A DNA stretch of 64,000 nucleotides, taken from the NCBI GenBank assembly GCA_022496185.1, contig WTXG01000140.1, positions 31,296-95,295 of the forward strand, given 5' to 3'. The position numbers were made by a program, and so were the translations under genes. The stretch is from Multifurca ochricompacta. Lineage: Eukaryota; Basidiomycota; Agaricomycetes; Russulales; Russulaceae. Shown here piece by piece: positions 1 to 10,530 of this stretch; position 1 is the stretch's first letter, and the number at the start of each line of letters is the position of its first letter. The notes beneath the pieces were generated by a model that saw only the letters and a program-made list of their open reading frames with translations, was not told the origin of the DNA and ran no database searches.

Positions 1-731
1 CTGCTCTACCTGGGACATCCTGCTGGTTAACCTTGTCATTTGTTTTGCATGTTCCCAATACATTTGTTGAGCATTGTATGCAACATCAGGTTCTTCCACA
101 GTCTCATCACTTTGGCCTTGAGACACAGGAGGTGCATGTCATTCAGCACCTCATCTATTGTGAAGGCTCAAGAATCATCAGTGGCCAAATGTCCAAGCTG
201 TTTGTCACTCATCATGTGGTGAAGATGACCTGTATATCTTTCCTCCAAATAAACTGGGGCCCCATAGACAGGGCCATCCTTCTTCATGCATCCGGCAACA
301 TCCATCCCTCCATTAGTGTAGAAGATGTACTTGGCAATGGTGACTGTTCCATCGGCCATGGTGATCTCGAGAGGAAAGTACATTGATGAGTTCGGATTGT
401 TGGCAAAAAATGGGAACTCAGGGACTTTGTCATCCAACTCCATACCCAATAGATTGTTTGGGTGTGGTTCCTCACAGTGGTTGAAATTGTCATTGGGGTT
501 AGGGGACTGGTTCTTGACTTGCGCTTCTGTGGCTTCATAGTCAATAGGGGAGGAGGGACATGTAGAGGGGTGAGCAGACAGGAAATTCTCAACAACTACA
601 GTGGGAGAAGTGAAAGCATCGATGGCAGTGTTGGCAGCAATGAAAGACATGATGGATTGTATGGTGTTAGAATGTTGCTGGGAGAGCATGTACTGGGGAA
701 TTCAATTGGGTTTGGGGTTGTCCCTTTTTAA
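1..731 (-). pseudogene. Gypsy-A C-terminal extension, N-terminal and coiled-coil part (A1)
   Basis: The longest open stretch is 689-168. It starts MLSQQHSNTIQSIMSF and carries the conserved block NNPNSSMYFPLEIT, then KYIFYTNGGMDVAGCMKK, then YLEERYTGHLHHMMSDKQL. The same block occurs near 14.3 and 41.1 kb. Downstream (168 to 1) the sequence continues in other frames towards the coiled-coil segment. The zinc-knuckle array expected next lies outside the window. It follows the chromodomain at 1160-780 with a one-base frame change in this copy. Function unknown; see the finding on the zinc-knuckle extension. Confidence 0.8.
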
Positions 732-779
732 CTGTCTTTGGGCACTTCTGGATGTCAAGTGTGGAACTCTGAGATAAGG

Positions 780-1160
780 ACTGGGGCAAAGATATTCCCG
801 GCTGGTTCCCATGAATTGTCAGAGTCTGGGAATCCCTTCCACTTAACTAGGTAGTGCAGTTTATGCCCTCAGCCTTTTTGCCCTGAGTCTAGAATGCACT
901 CCACTTCCCACTCCGCTTCTCTGTCGATAAGGTCAGGTGGAGGTCTTGGGAAGTTTTCCCCATGAATGGAGGTTTCCTTATATGGGGTCAAAAGCTTGGC
1001 ATGGAAGACAGGGTGGATCTTCCATTTTGGTGGCAACTGTAGCTCATAGGACATGTCTGACAGCTTCCTTTTGATCTGGAAGGGTCTGTGACATCGGGCA
1101 CTAGCTTGGCTGAGGGGTGTGATGTGTGAATGTTCCTCCCCTTGAGCCATACCCAGTCAT
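780..1160 (-). pseudogene. Gypsy-A chromodomain (A1)
   Basis: The minus strand encodes PPDLIDREAEWEVECILDS, a TGA at 869-871 where CGA (Arg) is likely, then LHYLVKWKGFPDSDNSWEP. The E..V..ILD...Y.VKWKG....SWEP pattern is a chromodomain, which in chromoviruses binds modified histone H3 and steers integration to heterochromatin. It lies directly after the integrase C-terminal region ([20 protein letters not shown]). The stop makes this copy non-functional. Confidence 0.88.
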
Positions 1161-1263
1161 TGGCTTGATAAGGTGTGAATGTGCTTGACTGTGCAGTCAG
1201 GAGTTGCTGTGCCTTTATCAGGTTGTCATTGGCTGATTGTTGTAATTCTTCCCATTGGCTTAT

Positions 1264-2232
1264 TCATTGGGTTACTGATGGGACATTAGTGGGCTTATCT
1301 GTCCATGTGGTGTGCAGAGTCCAGCCCATGATGAGGGAAAAGGGGGTAGCTTTTGTTGTCCCATTGGGCCATGAGTTATGAGCAAACTCCACAGTTGACA
1401 GCCATTCTGCCCAGTCATCTTGTTGTCTGTTACACCAGAACCAAAGGTACTGTTCTAACCATTGGTTCATCTGCTCTGACTGTCCATCTGTCTGTGGGTG
1501 ATATGCCATGGATATATTCTGTGTGATGTCTAATGTCCTGCACAGAGCTTTAGCGAATGTTGATGTAAACTGGGTATCTCAGTCAGATATGATCTTCTTG
1601 GGGAGTCCATAGTGGCAGTAGACATGATTCAGGTATAGTCTTGCCACTCCTTCAGCCATGATGGTCTTGTTGCAAGGTATGAACAGGGCCACTTTGGAGC
1701 AGTCATGGTCAGTGATTGTGAGGATGCTATCAAAGCCCTGTGACTCAGGTAACTTGACAATGAAGTCCATGGTGATGGTCTGGAATGGGGTTGATGAGAT
1801 GGGAGTGATAGGGTGTATTGGCAGGATTTTTGGGTGTGTATTGACTTTGTTTGCCTGACATGCTGCACATCCCTTCACATAATCTTTGATGTCCTTTTTC
1901 ATGTTGGGCCACCAGTAGTCTCATTTGGCAAGGGCATAAGTGTTGGTGATGCCAGGGTGGCTGGCAGAGGGAAGGTCGTGGTGAAAATGGATCACCCCCC
2001 TCTTAATGTTGTCACCACTGGTGACAACAAGATGATCTCCATCTTTCCACCAAAGGCTGCAGACCTCTTTTAGGTTGTGTGCATTGGCCCATGAGTGGCA
2101 TTGTTCTTGGTCCGTATTCTGTGAAACTTGTGCCCACAAGTCCATATCATGGAGACTGACAATGGCAGTTTTTGCAAACACTTCTTCTGGGAGAACAGTG
2201 ACATTGTCATTGTTGTCCTCCCCTGTATGCAT
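1264..2232 (-). pseudogene. Gypsy-A integrase (A1)
   Basis: It contains the HHCC zinc-binding module (HH near the 5' end, then CAACQANK at about 1870), the rve core with catalytic Asp in TMDFIVKLPES, Asp in GLPKKIISD, and Glu in HPQTDGQSEQMNQWLEQYL. Two open pieces (1902-1579 and 1509-1264) belong to one original frame separated by a stop after IISD. Integrase inserts the cDNA into the genome. The start of the HHCC region is frame-shifted near 1921. Confidence 0.9.
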
Positions 2233-2436
2233 GTCTGGCCTTCATGACAGCGCATCTGCTCATGCATTTTGACTTCCTGCAATGTGCTTTAAGGTGAAGT
2301 TGTACTCCTCTAATTCCAGGACTTCCTGTGCCACACATCAACTGATTTTGTGGGGTTCTTTCCAGTATAGTAAGTTGGAGTGATCAGTGTGAATAATCAT
2401 TTTATGAGAGGTTCCTGCTAGGTAGGGTTGCCAGTG

Positions 2437-3740
2437 TCATAGTGCCTTGACTATGGCTAAGAGTTCCCTGTCCCAGATGTCGTAATTTTGTTTGGCCAGT
2501 GAGAAGGTTTCAGAGTAATATGCCACTGGGTGAAGTATTTGTGAATCATCCCTTTGGTATAACACTGCCCCATTTGCAAAGTGAGAGGCATCCACCTCTA
2601 GTTCAAAGGGGTGACTCAGATCAGGTTGGATAAGTACTGGTTCTGAGCCAACCAGGTCCCTAATCTGTTCAAACACCCACTGCTGCACCATTCCCCAATG
2701 CCATGGCACATCCTTCTTCAGGAGATCATTCAATGGTTGCACATGCTGAGAATCCCTTGATGAAGCATCGATAGAAGTTGCAAAATCCAATGAACAACCA
2801 GACATCCTTGACACAGGTTGGTGTAGGCCATTCTCAGATCCCTTGTACTTTAATAGGGTCCATGCACACCTGTCCTCCTTCTAGGATAACTCCTAGGTAC
2901 TTGACGCTCTGTTGTTCAAAGGAGCATTTGCTGGTTTGAGGTATAGATCATGTTTGTGCAGTATGTCCAGTACCTGATGCACTTGCTCTTGATGGTGGTT
3001 CAAGTCACTGGTAGTGGCAACCAGGATGTGTCCATGTAGACCACTACTTTGCCAGTGAGAATGAGGTCATGGAAGATGTGGTTCATCATGGACTGGAATG
3101 TTGCTGGTGAATTTGTAAGACCAAAGAACATGATGTTTGGTTCAAACAACCCTTGATTTGTCTTAAATGCCACTTTACATTGGTCACCCTCTTTGATCCT
3201 AACATTGTTGTAGCCCCATCATACATCCATCTTGGAGAAGAGGGACTTGTCTCTCATGGTGTCAATGAGCTCAGAGATAAGTGGCAGGGGATAGGCATTC
3301 TTCATGGTGTAGGTATTAATTTGTTGGTAGTCTTGGACTGGTCATAGCTTGCCATCCTTCTTTTTGATAAAGAAGAAGGGTGAGGCATACTGTGACTTAG
3401 ATGGGCAAATATATCCCTTTTCCAGATGTTCTTCAAGGAACTCTGTTAATGCAACTTGTTCAGATTGGGACAGTGGGTAGATTTTGCAATCTATTGCTGC
3501 TGGTGCATCAGGGAGAAGATCAATGGCATGGTCCCATGGTCATGCAGGTGGAAAGCACTGTGACTCTTCTTCAGAGAACACTTTCCAATGCTGATGATAG
3601 GCACTTGGTACTATGTCACTGTAAGTTTTTTCTGCTTGCCCCTGTACTGCCTTCTGGGCCAATTCTGATGCCTTGGTGACATAACAGCAACCTGGATCTT
3701 CTTCGTCATCTGTACTTGTGGCCTTCACCACGGATGTCTA
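2437..3740 (-). pseudogene. Gypsy-A reverse transcriptase and RNase H (A1)
   Basis: RT motifs run from about 3400 to 2820: [13 protein letters not shown], then [17 protein letters not shown], then the catalytic box YMDD. The box is split here by a one-base deletion near 3030, giving YMD followed by a frame change. RNase H is open at 2814-2437 with PFELEVDASHFANGAVLYQ (first catalytic Asp) and YYSETFSLAKQNYDIWDRELLAIV. Several stops and frame changes mark it as dead. It sits between protease and integrase, as expected. Confidence 0.9.
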
Positions 3741-3823
3741 ATTGCATAATCATAGCCAAGCAATGTAATGATGGTTGGATAAAAGTCTTTATCCATCTCG
3801 CATCAGTCCAGTTAATCTTTGGT

Positions 3824-4085
3824 TCAAAGGGCAAGCCATGGGTACCCCAGAATGAGGTCCTCATCTCCTAGGTTGGTAATCAGGAAGCAGATAACCCTTG
3901 TTATTTCTCCAACTTGGATGTTCAGATCTGTGTAGTGTGTAATTTTTCTGGCACAATTAGCCATTCCATCAATGTTCCAGATGTTCTTTTCCTGAGGGAG
4001 TGCCAGCATCCCCAAGCCCAAAGTCTTGACTAGTCACAGACTAATAAAATTGTCTGTGGCTCCAGAGTCCACTAAAATATCTTGA
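3824..4085 (-). pseudogene. Gypsy-A aspartic protease (A1)
   Basis: The minus strand reads ILVDSGATDNFISL, the D-S-G active site of retroviral-type aspartic proteases, followed by a stop and then NLGDEDLILGYPWL, the conserved C-terminal hydrophobic strand of the fold. The protease matures the Gag-Pol polyprotein. One in-frame stop after the active site inactivates it. Confidence 0.85.
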
Positions 4086-4303
4086 TCAGCTGTCCTCTGT
4101 GTAGTTTGAAATGAACTGGTATTTTTAACAACTTGAATTGACTAGTATACACAGAGGTAACATGGAATGCTTGTGCCCAGGCGATGGGGTAGAGCTTAAC
4201 AAAAATCCTTTTTTGTGAATGCCTTTTCAACTAGGATGGTGCACACTTCCTTGCTTTCCTTCATCATGTTTGCCCATATATCATGAGCTTTCTCTTCCTT
4301 GGT

Positions 4304-5704
4304 TCATTTGTCCACAGTGGATGGATTGTTCTGAGCAGGAGCTGCAGGTGTCATAGTTGCCTCTGCAACCCATACTCCCTTCTTTGGGCAATCTTTGGAC
4401 ATATGTCCTTGTGCCTTGCAGTGGAAGCATTGTCCTTCTTTCATCAGTGTCTGCCATTCATCCTCTGTCAGTGCAGCCCTTGCCCACATTCTATCCACAG
4501 AGGTGTCCATTTTGTTGGGATCCCTTTGAGCAGTGTGTACTGGTTTAACTCCAAACACTGCTTTCCACTGATCTCTTGTTTTTCCTTTCTTTGTATCAAC
4601 TCCAAAACACATTTGGAAGTCAAGATAATCTTGTTGCTGCCTTCAAGCAGCATCAACCCATCCATCCCAGTCCTGGGGGTGGTGGAACTGGATGATGTTT
4701 TTGACCAATGGGTTGGGTAATCCTTGTGAGAAGAGGTCCAATGTTGCCTCCTGTCTGTATCATATCCTGCCCTGTTGGCCAGGCTTCTGAATTTTGCAAC
4801 ATATGCATCCAAGTCCCCTTTTTCCATTTTCAGGGACTTCAGTTCCCAAGCAGCCTTCTGCTTGGCTTGCCCATCAGTGAAAGCATCCTTAAACCACTGG
4901 GCGATTGTCTCCCAAAGACCTTTGCTAGTGGTTTGATGCCCACTCTCAATTTGTTCATTTAACCACTCCAATTGCTCCATGGTCCAGTCATCCACTGCTT
5001 CCCCTCGGATCAGGGAGAGGAATAAGTTGGCACATTGGAATGGGTTGATTATCTGAGGAACATCATGATTGAAGTTCTTGAAGGTTGTAAATTCCAACAT
5101 GAACTTTTTGCTTTGGGACCGTCCCTGTGAATGTCTGGGGCAGCACCCCCAATAGTCATCCTGAAGGGGGAGGGATATTTGGTGGTGCAGCTACTGGGGC
5201 TGGTGGGGCAGGGTCTGGGAGCTGGGCAGTGATGGTCGACATATTTTGGTAGAATGGGGTAGTGGTGTCGGTGGATTGTATAGATATCTGGGGAGTTGTC
5301 AAAGCAGGGGCTCTGATTGTGACAACTGTGGGTGCAACCAGAAACATAGTCACTGCTAATGCCAGTGCGTCTTCACTGGTTTCTTCTACATACTCTTCTG
5401 GTTCAGAGTCTGTGACAATGGCCAGGGGATTCTCTCTCCATGGTCCTAGTCCAAATTCGGGTGGGGCAGGTCCTGTAGTGACCCAAGAGTGTCAGCTGTC
5501 TGAGTATCAGATACAATACCAAACTCTTTTCTTGTCATCATATTCTACCAGTTGGTATCTTCCATCATGATAGACATAGTATCCAAACTCAGATTCAAAA
5601 TCTTTCCAGGTGGCAGAGCCAAGTACTTGTTGTGAAAGATTATTCTTGTCTCTGTGTTTGATGAGTTCTTCTTTAAAGAGGGTCTGACTGCAGCTGGAAG
5701 CCAT
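4304..5704 (-). pseudogene. Gypsy-A Gag (A1)
   Basis: The probable start is ATG at 5704, reading MASSCSQTLFKEELIKHRD, only about 19 nt after the LTR. A proline-rich linker follows near 5353-5156. The capsid-like region (5100-4468) includes WETIAQWFKDAFTD and LDAYVAKFRSLANRAGYD. It ends with a zinc knuckle, CFHCKAQGHMSKDC (CX2CX4HX4C), near 4420. Gag forms the particle and binds the RNA. Frame changes occur between the N-terminal, capsid and knuckle parts. Confidence 0.87.
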
Positions 5705-5710
5705 GATGAG

Positions 5711-5721
5711 AGACTCAACTT
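5711..5721 (-). other. Putative self-priming primer-binding site of gypsy-A
   Basis: The minus strand after the LTR end reads TC then AAGTTGAGTCT. It is complementary to AGACTCGACTT in the same LTR (plus positions 5947-5957) except at one CpG-transition site, and perfectly complementary to AGACTCAACTT in the LTR at 7984-7994. That LTR segment lies where the mRNA should begin, as in Tf1 self-priming. The 11-nt match is seen directly; the mechanism is inferred. Confidence 0.7.
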
Positions 5722-5723
5722 GA

Positions 5724-6262
5724 TGTTACATCTGGTGTGGGACATTCCACACAACTTGTGTGACAGTGCGTTTATTCATAGTCAGGTAAGAAACCAATAA
5801 GGTCTCTTGGAGTCAAGGGAATGAGTCAGAGTCAAAGGGGGCTGCTCCCTAAGACAATGTTGAGTGGAAGAGTGCCAAAAGCACTGAGACAAACGAGTCA
5901 AGGTTTCAAAGGGAATGTCTGGAAGACAAGCACCAATGTATTCAATAAGTCGAGTCTGAGGTCTACAGTGTAGCTACAGCAGACTTATATATGTAATCAA
6001 ATGGGTGTCTATGAGATAAGGATTGCAGAGTCAAGTGGGCCCAAATATACAAAAGTGGAGGGTGTTAAGCCTGGCTTCTGATAGGGAATTAAGTAAGTGT
6101 CTGGTCATAAAGATAAGGAGATAAGGGAGCAATCATAGGTAAAGACAAGTCAACAAAGATAACTACAGTCACAGGGATGGAAGCAGAGCATGTGATGGAT
6201 CCCAGGAAGGGGACATAATCAGGAAGTGCATCATAGGTGGAAGTGTAGGGTTCGCATTGGGG
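5724..6262 (-). repeat. Gypsy-A 5' LTR (A1), truncated
   Basis: Starting at the Gag side it reads TGTTACATCTGGTGTGGGAC. Homologous LTRs lie at 7638, 15217, 16970, 18553, 19461, 42095 and 63827. The minus strand has a TATA box (TATATAAG). About 45 bp of the distal end are missing where the hAT element begins at 6263. Confidence 0.9.
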
Positions 6263-6483
6263 TAGGGCATAGCACGAGTCCAGGTAACTTGTGAGTTTTT
6301 TGAGTAGAGCTGTGGGAAAACTTGCAGGTATTGATACTCGCAGATCCGGGTGATCTGTGGGAAAATACTCATGCAGATCCAGGTATTGATTTTGGCACCC
6401 TGGGTACCTGCATGGGTACTCACAGAATACTTGTGGGAATATTATTATATAAAATTATTTTTTTACTAGGCTCATCAACCTAG

Positions 6484-6583
6484 AACAGAAATGGCTGAAA
6501 CATGGATTGAACCTAAGACGTCTGGGAACAAGCTCAGTCCAGTGCTCTAACCACTAAGCCACCCAGCCTCACTAGTAAAGACA
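6484..6583 (-). ncRNA. tRNA-like segment, possible SINE
   Basis: The minus strand has a good A box (TGGCTTAGTGGTTAGAGC) and, about 40 nt further, a near-consensus B box (GGTTCAATCC). It is followed by an A/T-rich tail (TAGTAAAAAAATAATTTT). The arms do not close into a full cloverleaf by eye, so this is a tRNA relic or the head of a tRNA-derived SINE rather than a working tRNA gene. Confidence 0.45.
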
Positions 6584-6606
6584 CACAATATATTATATAT
6601 AGGGTT

Positions 6607-6995
6607 ATGCAGAATTGTGAATGTGTTTTGATCTTATCACTTGTATTATCTTAGATGTATATCTTTAGTATCTAATTAATTGTGAACACATTTTTGATCT
6701 TATCACTTAGATGTACATTCCAAGTATCTAATTAGTTGTGAATGCATTTTTGATCTTATCACTTAGATGTACATCCCAAGTATCTAATTAATTGTGAATG
6801 CATTTTTGATCTTATCACTTGTATTAGATGTATATCCTAAGTATCTAATTAACTGTGAACGCGTTTTTGATCTTATCACTTAGATGTACATCCCAAGTAT
6901 CTAATTAACTGTGAACACATTTTTGATCTTATCACTTAGATGTATATCCTAAGTATCTAATTAATTGTGAATGCGTTTTTGATCTTATCAATTAG
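6607..6995. repeat. Minisatellite, about 7 units of about 56 bp
   Basis: Each unit contains TTTTTGATCTTATCACTTAG, then ATGTACATCCCAAGTATC, then TAATTAATTGTGAACGCG or variants. Units differ mainly at ACGCG/ACACA/ATGCA, i.e. CpG decay. A single related unit lies in hAT element D2 near 55070-55115, so the array expanded inside family E. Confidence 0.88.
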
Positions 6996-7449
6996 GTGTG
7001 ATCCCGGCATCTCTGTACCGATGCATGCCAATGTGTGCATTCTTAAGCCTACCTTCCTAGATAGGAAGGCAATGCATGGTCTGATTGGCGCGCCCCACAC
7101 TTTGCGTTTTTTTGCATTTTTTTGCATTTTTTCACATTTCTATAGATATTGTAACTGATTCTTGTTTTATTTTGGATTGGATGCATGATCTGACTTGAAA
7201 CTTCATGGGATTGTAGTAATATATATATTCTTTCTGTGTATGCAAGATGAAGATCTCTGGCTGCCTCAAACCTTACAAGTAAACCTACAAGTATACCCAC
7301 GAGTACTCGGATCCATGTGAGTATAGGACTCATGGCTCCAGGTGATCCATGGGAACATACTTGTGCGGATCTGAGTATGGGATTATCTAATCTAAATACC
7401 CACAAGTTCAGATCTGGGTAACTCATGAGTGCACTCATGCTAGGCCCTA

Positions 7450-7606
7450 ATGCCACCCATGTGGTCAGTGCAGCCCTTACAGGTTTCTTTGCACCTATAG
7501 ATGTCCCCAAGATTCAGACAAGGAGAACTACACCCTGGATGATTGTAATGTAGCTGACAATTATTTGGACTTGGTGCAGGATGATGATGGTATGAGTTGC
7601 TTCTAG
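7450..7606 (+). pseudogene. Gypsy-A extension, last 52 codons
   Basis: It reads CHPCGQCSPYRFLCTYRC, the fourth knuckle with its His lost, then ENYTLDDCNVADNYLDLVQDDDG and a TAG stop at 7604-7606. The acidic tail is shared with the copies ending at 15185 and 42063. It is truncated on the left by the hAT element at 7449. An LTR follows after 31 bp. Confidence 0.82.
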
Positions 7607-7637
7607 CCAGGTCTGCTAGAACCAGAAGAGGCAGTGA

Positions 7638-8215
7638 TGTTATGACCCTTGCCGAGTGACCCCCTTTTCTTTACCCTTCCCAATGCAAATCCTCTTCTCC
7701 CACCCACATTACACTTTCTGATCATGTCCCCTTCCTGGGACCCATCATGTGCATTACTCCCATCCCCATGACTGCCTCTTCATCTGTTGACTCATTGTTT
7801 GCCTATGATTGTTCTCTTATCTTCTTATCTCTAAGACTGGACACTTACTTAATTCACTATCAGAAGCTAGGATGTATGCCATCCACTTTCATATATTTGG
7901 GCCCACTTGACTCCATTATCCTTATCTCATAGATGCCCACTAGATTACATATATAAGTCTGCTGTAGCTACACTGTAGACCTCAGACTCAACTTATTGAA
8001 TACATCGGTGTTTGTCTTCTGGACAAGTCCCTTGAAACTCAGTACAGTTCATCTCTGTGCTTTTGGCACTTCTCCACTCAACATTGTCTTAGGGTACAGC
8101 CCCTTTGACTTTGACTCATCCCTGTAAACTCAAAGAGGCCTTATTGACCTCTTATCTGATCATGAACAAATGCTGTCACACAAGTCATGTGGAACATCCC
8201 ACACCAGATGTAACA
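7638..8215 (+). repeat. Gypsy-A 3' LTR
   Basis: It runs from TGTTATGACCCTTGCC to CCAGATGTAACA, 578 bp, with TG..CA ends. A purine-rich stretch (AGAAGAGGCAGTGA) precedes it, consistent with a decayed polypurine tract. It is in inverted orientation to the LTR at 5724-6262. Confidence 0.92.
7950..7994 (+). promoter_or_regulatory. Gypsy-A LTR promoter: TATA box and predicted RNA 5' end
   Basis: TATATAAG is at 7950-7957 and AGACTCAACTT at 7984-7994, 34 bp downstream, where a fungal TATA promoter could start RNA. The 11 nt are the complement of the putative primer site at 5711-5721. All gypsy-A LTRs here keep this layout, with AGACTCGACTT as the inferred ancestor. Confidence 0.65.
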
Positions 8216-8534
8216 GTAGAGATAAGATAACAAAATACTCACTTCAGTTATGTTGGTCAGAACTGAAGTGAACTGTACAGTAAAAGCATCCTTTAAATAC
8301 TGTAAATGAGTGTGCTTATAGTAGCCAAGATAGAGAAGGATTGTGTCTAATCAAGTAAGGTATCATACTATTCACAGGAAGGTGAAACACAGTCCATGTG
8401 CTACTGCACAACACACAACTCACTTTTTAGTACCACACACTTAGCAATTGATCTGACCTGGCCATATTGATCCATTTCTGGCAGTAACCCCCAGGTATCT
8501 TCATTGGTACCTGTACCCATACCTTGATAAAGCT
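8216..8534. repeat. Unassigned stretch ending in a hAT-D terminal fragment
   Basis: Most of these bases show no coding signal or recognisable repeat. The piece at about 8484-8524 (CCCCCAGGTATCTTCATTGG, then TACCTGTACCC) matches the left subterminal region of the hAT elements at 36485 and 54305, so at least this part is a hAT-D remnant. Confidence 0.5.
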
Positions 8535-8629
8535 TCACTTGATTCTGTCTTGATTGTTGATCTTGACAGTTGAACTTGGATCCTGAACAATGTCTTGAAC
8601 CTTGACACAGCAGGCACCTGGCTGTGACA
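8535..8629 (+). repeat. 3' end of a gypsy-G-like LTR
   Basis: It ends in GACACAGCAGGCACCTGGCTG then TGACA, the same end as the gypsy-G LTRs at 25403, 36050 and 46650. Only about 95 bp remain. It abuts gypsy-X sequence at 8630. Confidence 0.6.
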
Positions 8630-10210
8630 TCAAGGGGAAGATAGATGGTATCAATGTCATGCCACCCTTCTGCTTGAGCATTGTCACTAAGGGTACTGAT
8701 AAGGGAAGGGGGTACAAGATGGAGAGCTGGGCTTCTCTATGGAGTTGAAATAGGTGGTTGAATTGTCTTTGAATGTGCTGGAGGTGCTCTTCTCTTTCTG
8801 TGGGGAAGGACACTATGTTACCAGACCAAGGGGCTTTTTTATTTACTAAGTTCCTCTACAGTTAGGTTTACAATGTACTGTCTAGAGGTTGGTATTGAAA
8901 TCTATATCTTCAAAGCAAGGGTAACCATGTGATGGGTGGATAGGGAACAGGGGAACAGGGTTGGTGGGTAGGCAAAGAGAGCAAGTGAAGGGGAAGAGTT
9001 CTGGGTGGTCTGCAATTGTGTTGTGAACCACAAAGTATCTATCCTCCACAAAAACTCTGGTGTCAGCAAAATTCAAGGCACCAAAAAGACAAATGAATCA
9101 CCTGTCCAGAAGATTGAAGCCTTGAAGCAGTGCTCTGGCTCCACTGAAGATGTCTTGCAATTCAGGGGAAAGGGTGCAATGTAGACAGGTGATGGAAATG
9201 TTCCAGGAATAGATGAGAAGGCCTTGGGGGAATGTAAGAATGTTGGGGGCCAGATAACTGATCTTAGTGCAGAGATTGAGGTTTACAAGGTGGGGGGAGG
9301 GGTAATAAGGGGAATGCAGGAAGTGATCAATTTGAGGGTGAATAGGAATGTTATGGAGGTGAGGAAAATGGAGAGGAATGAGCACACCAGGAAGGTAATT
9401 AACTCAATCATAGAGCACATCCAGATAAGAGGGGAAGCAGTTGAAAAGGCTGACTCCCCTTGAGAACTGAAGGGGCACCCAAGACTCTTGATTGTCAAAC
9501 AGGCATGAGGTGCAGCATACTGACTGTAAGTGGTTAGCGGGTTAGGCTAGAACAAGTTATACTTCAGAGGTTTGAAGGAAACTCTATATGCTATACTACA
9601 CACTAGAACAAGTTATCTACAAGAGACGGTTAGTTATTGGTAAGTAGTAACAAGTAATAGGACTACACTTCAGAGGTTTGAAGGAAACTCTGAAGTGTAA
9701 GAGACAAACAGACACCCTTATATACATTCCAAGGGATGGTCTGTGCACTGGGAATAAGTCCACAAGTGCCAGACAAAGTCCAAACAATAAACAAGAGGGA
9801 ATAAGGCCATTGGCCAGTAAGGAATCACATGCTTGTACATCTTTACTAAGGTACATCAGTCAGCTACTGTGGAATGTGAGAAAGAAAGTAATAATGATAT
9901 AGTAAAAAGTCTGAAACTCCAATATCTAATCTAGTCCACAAAGTAGCTAATCTAATCTCCTGATGCCTGAAGCATCACCGAACATGTCCTGTGTTCAACA
10001 TTGATGACTGTCAAGCAAATGGTAAACAAGAAACTGGTGAGGATTGGTTGGATGGTCAAGGCACAGAGGACAATGAAGGTGAAGAGTAAGTGAATGCAAT
10101 TCATCCAGCACTTTGATAAATCATGTGATGTAAAGTAAACAACAGCAAATTCTGTTGAACCAAGATAGTGGTACAGAGGTTCTGGGATAGCAGTTCAACA
10201 TGATTACAAT
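8630..10210 (-). pseudogene. Gypsy-X pre-Gag ORFs, minus-strand partial copy
   Basis: Minus-strand peptides match the plus-strand gypsy-X copy. HFPHLHNIPIHPQIDHFLHS and SPELQDIFSGARALLQGFNL match the ORF at 47.1-48.0 kb. VFVEDRYFVVHNTIADHPEL and CFEDIDFNTNL match the piece joined across the copia insertion at 48.1/59.6 kb. MSFPTEREEHLQ and FNHLFQLHREAQL match 59.7 kb. The copy is uninterrupted at the point where copia entered the other one, so it confirms that junction. It is broken by a solo LTR and by frameshifts. Function of these ORFs unknown. Confidence 0.85.
9493..10000 (-). repeat. Solo copia LTR (TSD TTGAT)
   Basis: It starts TGTCAAACAGGCATGAGG and ends CCTGTGTTCAACA, flanked by TTGAT at 9488-9492 and 10001-10005. 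The same family as the LTRs of the copia element at 48146-59606. Its insertion site lies in gypsy-X coding sequence. Confidence 0.93.
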
Positions 10211-10530
10211 CAAGTCACCTTACTCTCCCCCACCACTGACATCCCTAAAGTGGTAGTATTGTCACACAACATCCTAAAAGTGGTATTATTGTCACACAAC
10301 TATGATTTGTAATAGTTTTTATTTTAAAAAGGAGAGTTATCAAACAAAATATCATTACAAATCAGTAGGAATAAGTTCAGATAACTCTTAGCAAGTCACC
10401 TTATTCTCCCCCATGCTGACAACCCTAAAGTGGTATTATTGTCACATGACCATGATTTGTAATAATGTTTATTTTTAAAAAGGAAAGTTATCAATGAAAT
10501 ATCATTATAAATCAGTTGGAATAAGATAAG
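10211..10530. repeat. Tandem duplication, about 183-bp unit
   Basis: Two units begin at 10211 and 10394 (CAAGTCACCTTACTCTCCCC and a variant). Each contains CTAAAGTGGTATTATTGTCA, an AT-rich core and CATTACAAATCAGT. Within the first unit the CTAAAGTGGTA motif is itself doubled. It lies next to the MULE 3' side and could be a MULE terminal region, but no matching inverted copy was found. Confidence 0.6.

Larger units (their letters stand above)
1..6262 (-). mobile_element. Ty3/gypsy chromovirus, family A, copy A1 (3' end outside window)
   Basis: Reading the minus strand, the order is 5' LTR (6262-5724), primer site, Gag, protease, reverse transcriptase, RNase H, integrase, chromodomain and a C-terminal extension that runs off the window at base 1. 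This Gag-PR-RT-RH-IN-CHR order is that of Ty3/gypsy chromoviruses. Reading frames are broken by indels and stop codons, several being TGA where the family has Arg. The 5' LTR is cut at 6262 by a hAT element. The copy cannot be autonomous. Confidence 0.93.
6263..7449. mobile_element. Non-autonomous hAT-like element, family E
   Basis: The terminal inverted repeats are TAGGGCATAGCACGAGT at the left and, reverse-complemented, TAGGGCCTAGCATGAGT at the right. Subterminal repeats around GATCCGGGTGATC and GGTACCTGCATGGGTAC flank the interior, which holds a tRNA-like segment, a minisatellite and the hairpin CCTTCCTAGATAGGAAGG near 7055. There is no transposase. The TIR start TAGGG fits hAT ends. The flanks (CATTGGGG left, ATGCCACC right) are not an 8-bp duplication and belong to different parts of gypsy-A, so the element sits on a rearrangement junction. 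Confidence 0.72.

Noticed and set aside
6484..6583. Functional tRNA gene
   Set aside because: Boxes are present but no full cloverleaf closes by eye and it is embedded in a MITE.
6607..6995. CRISPR-like appearance of regular repeats
   Set aside because: Units are contiguous with no unique spacers, about 56 bp each, inside a eukaryotic hAT MITE. It is a minisatellite.
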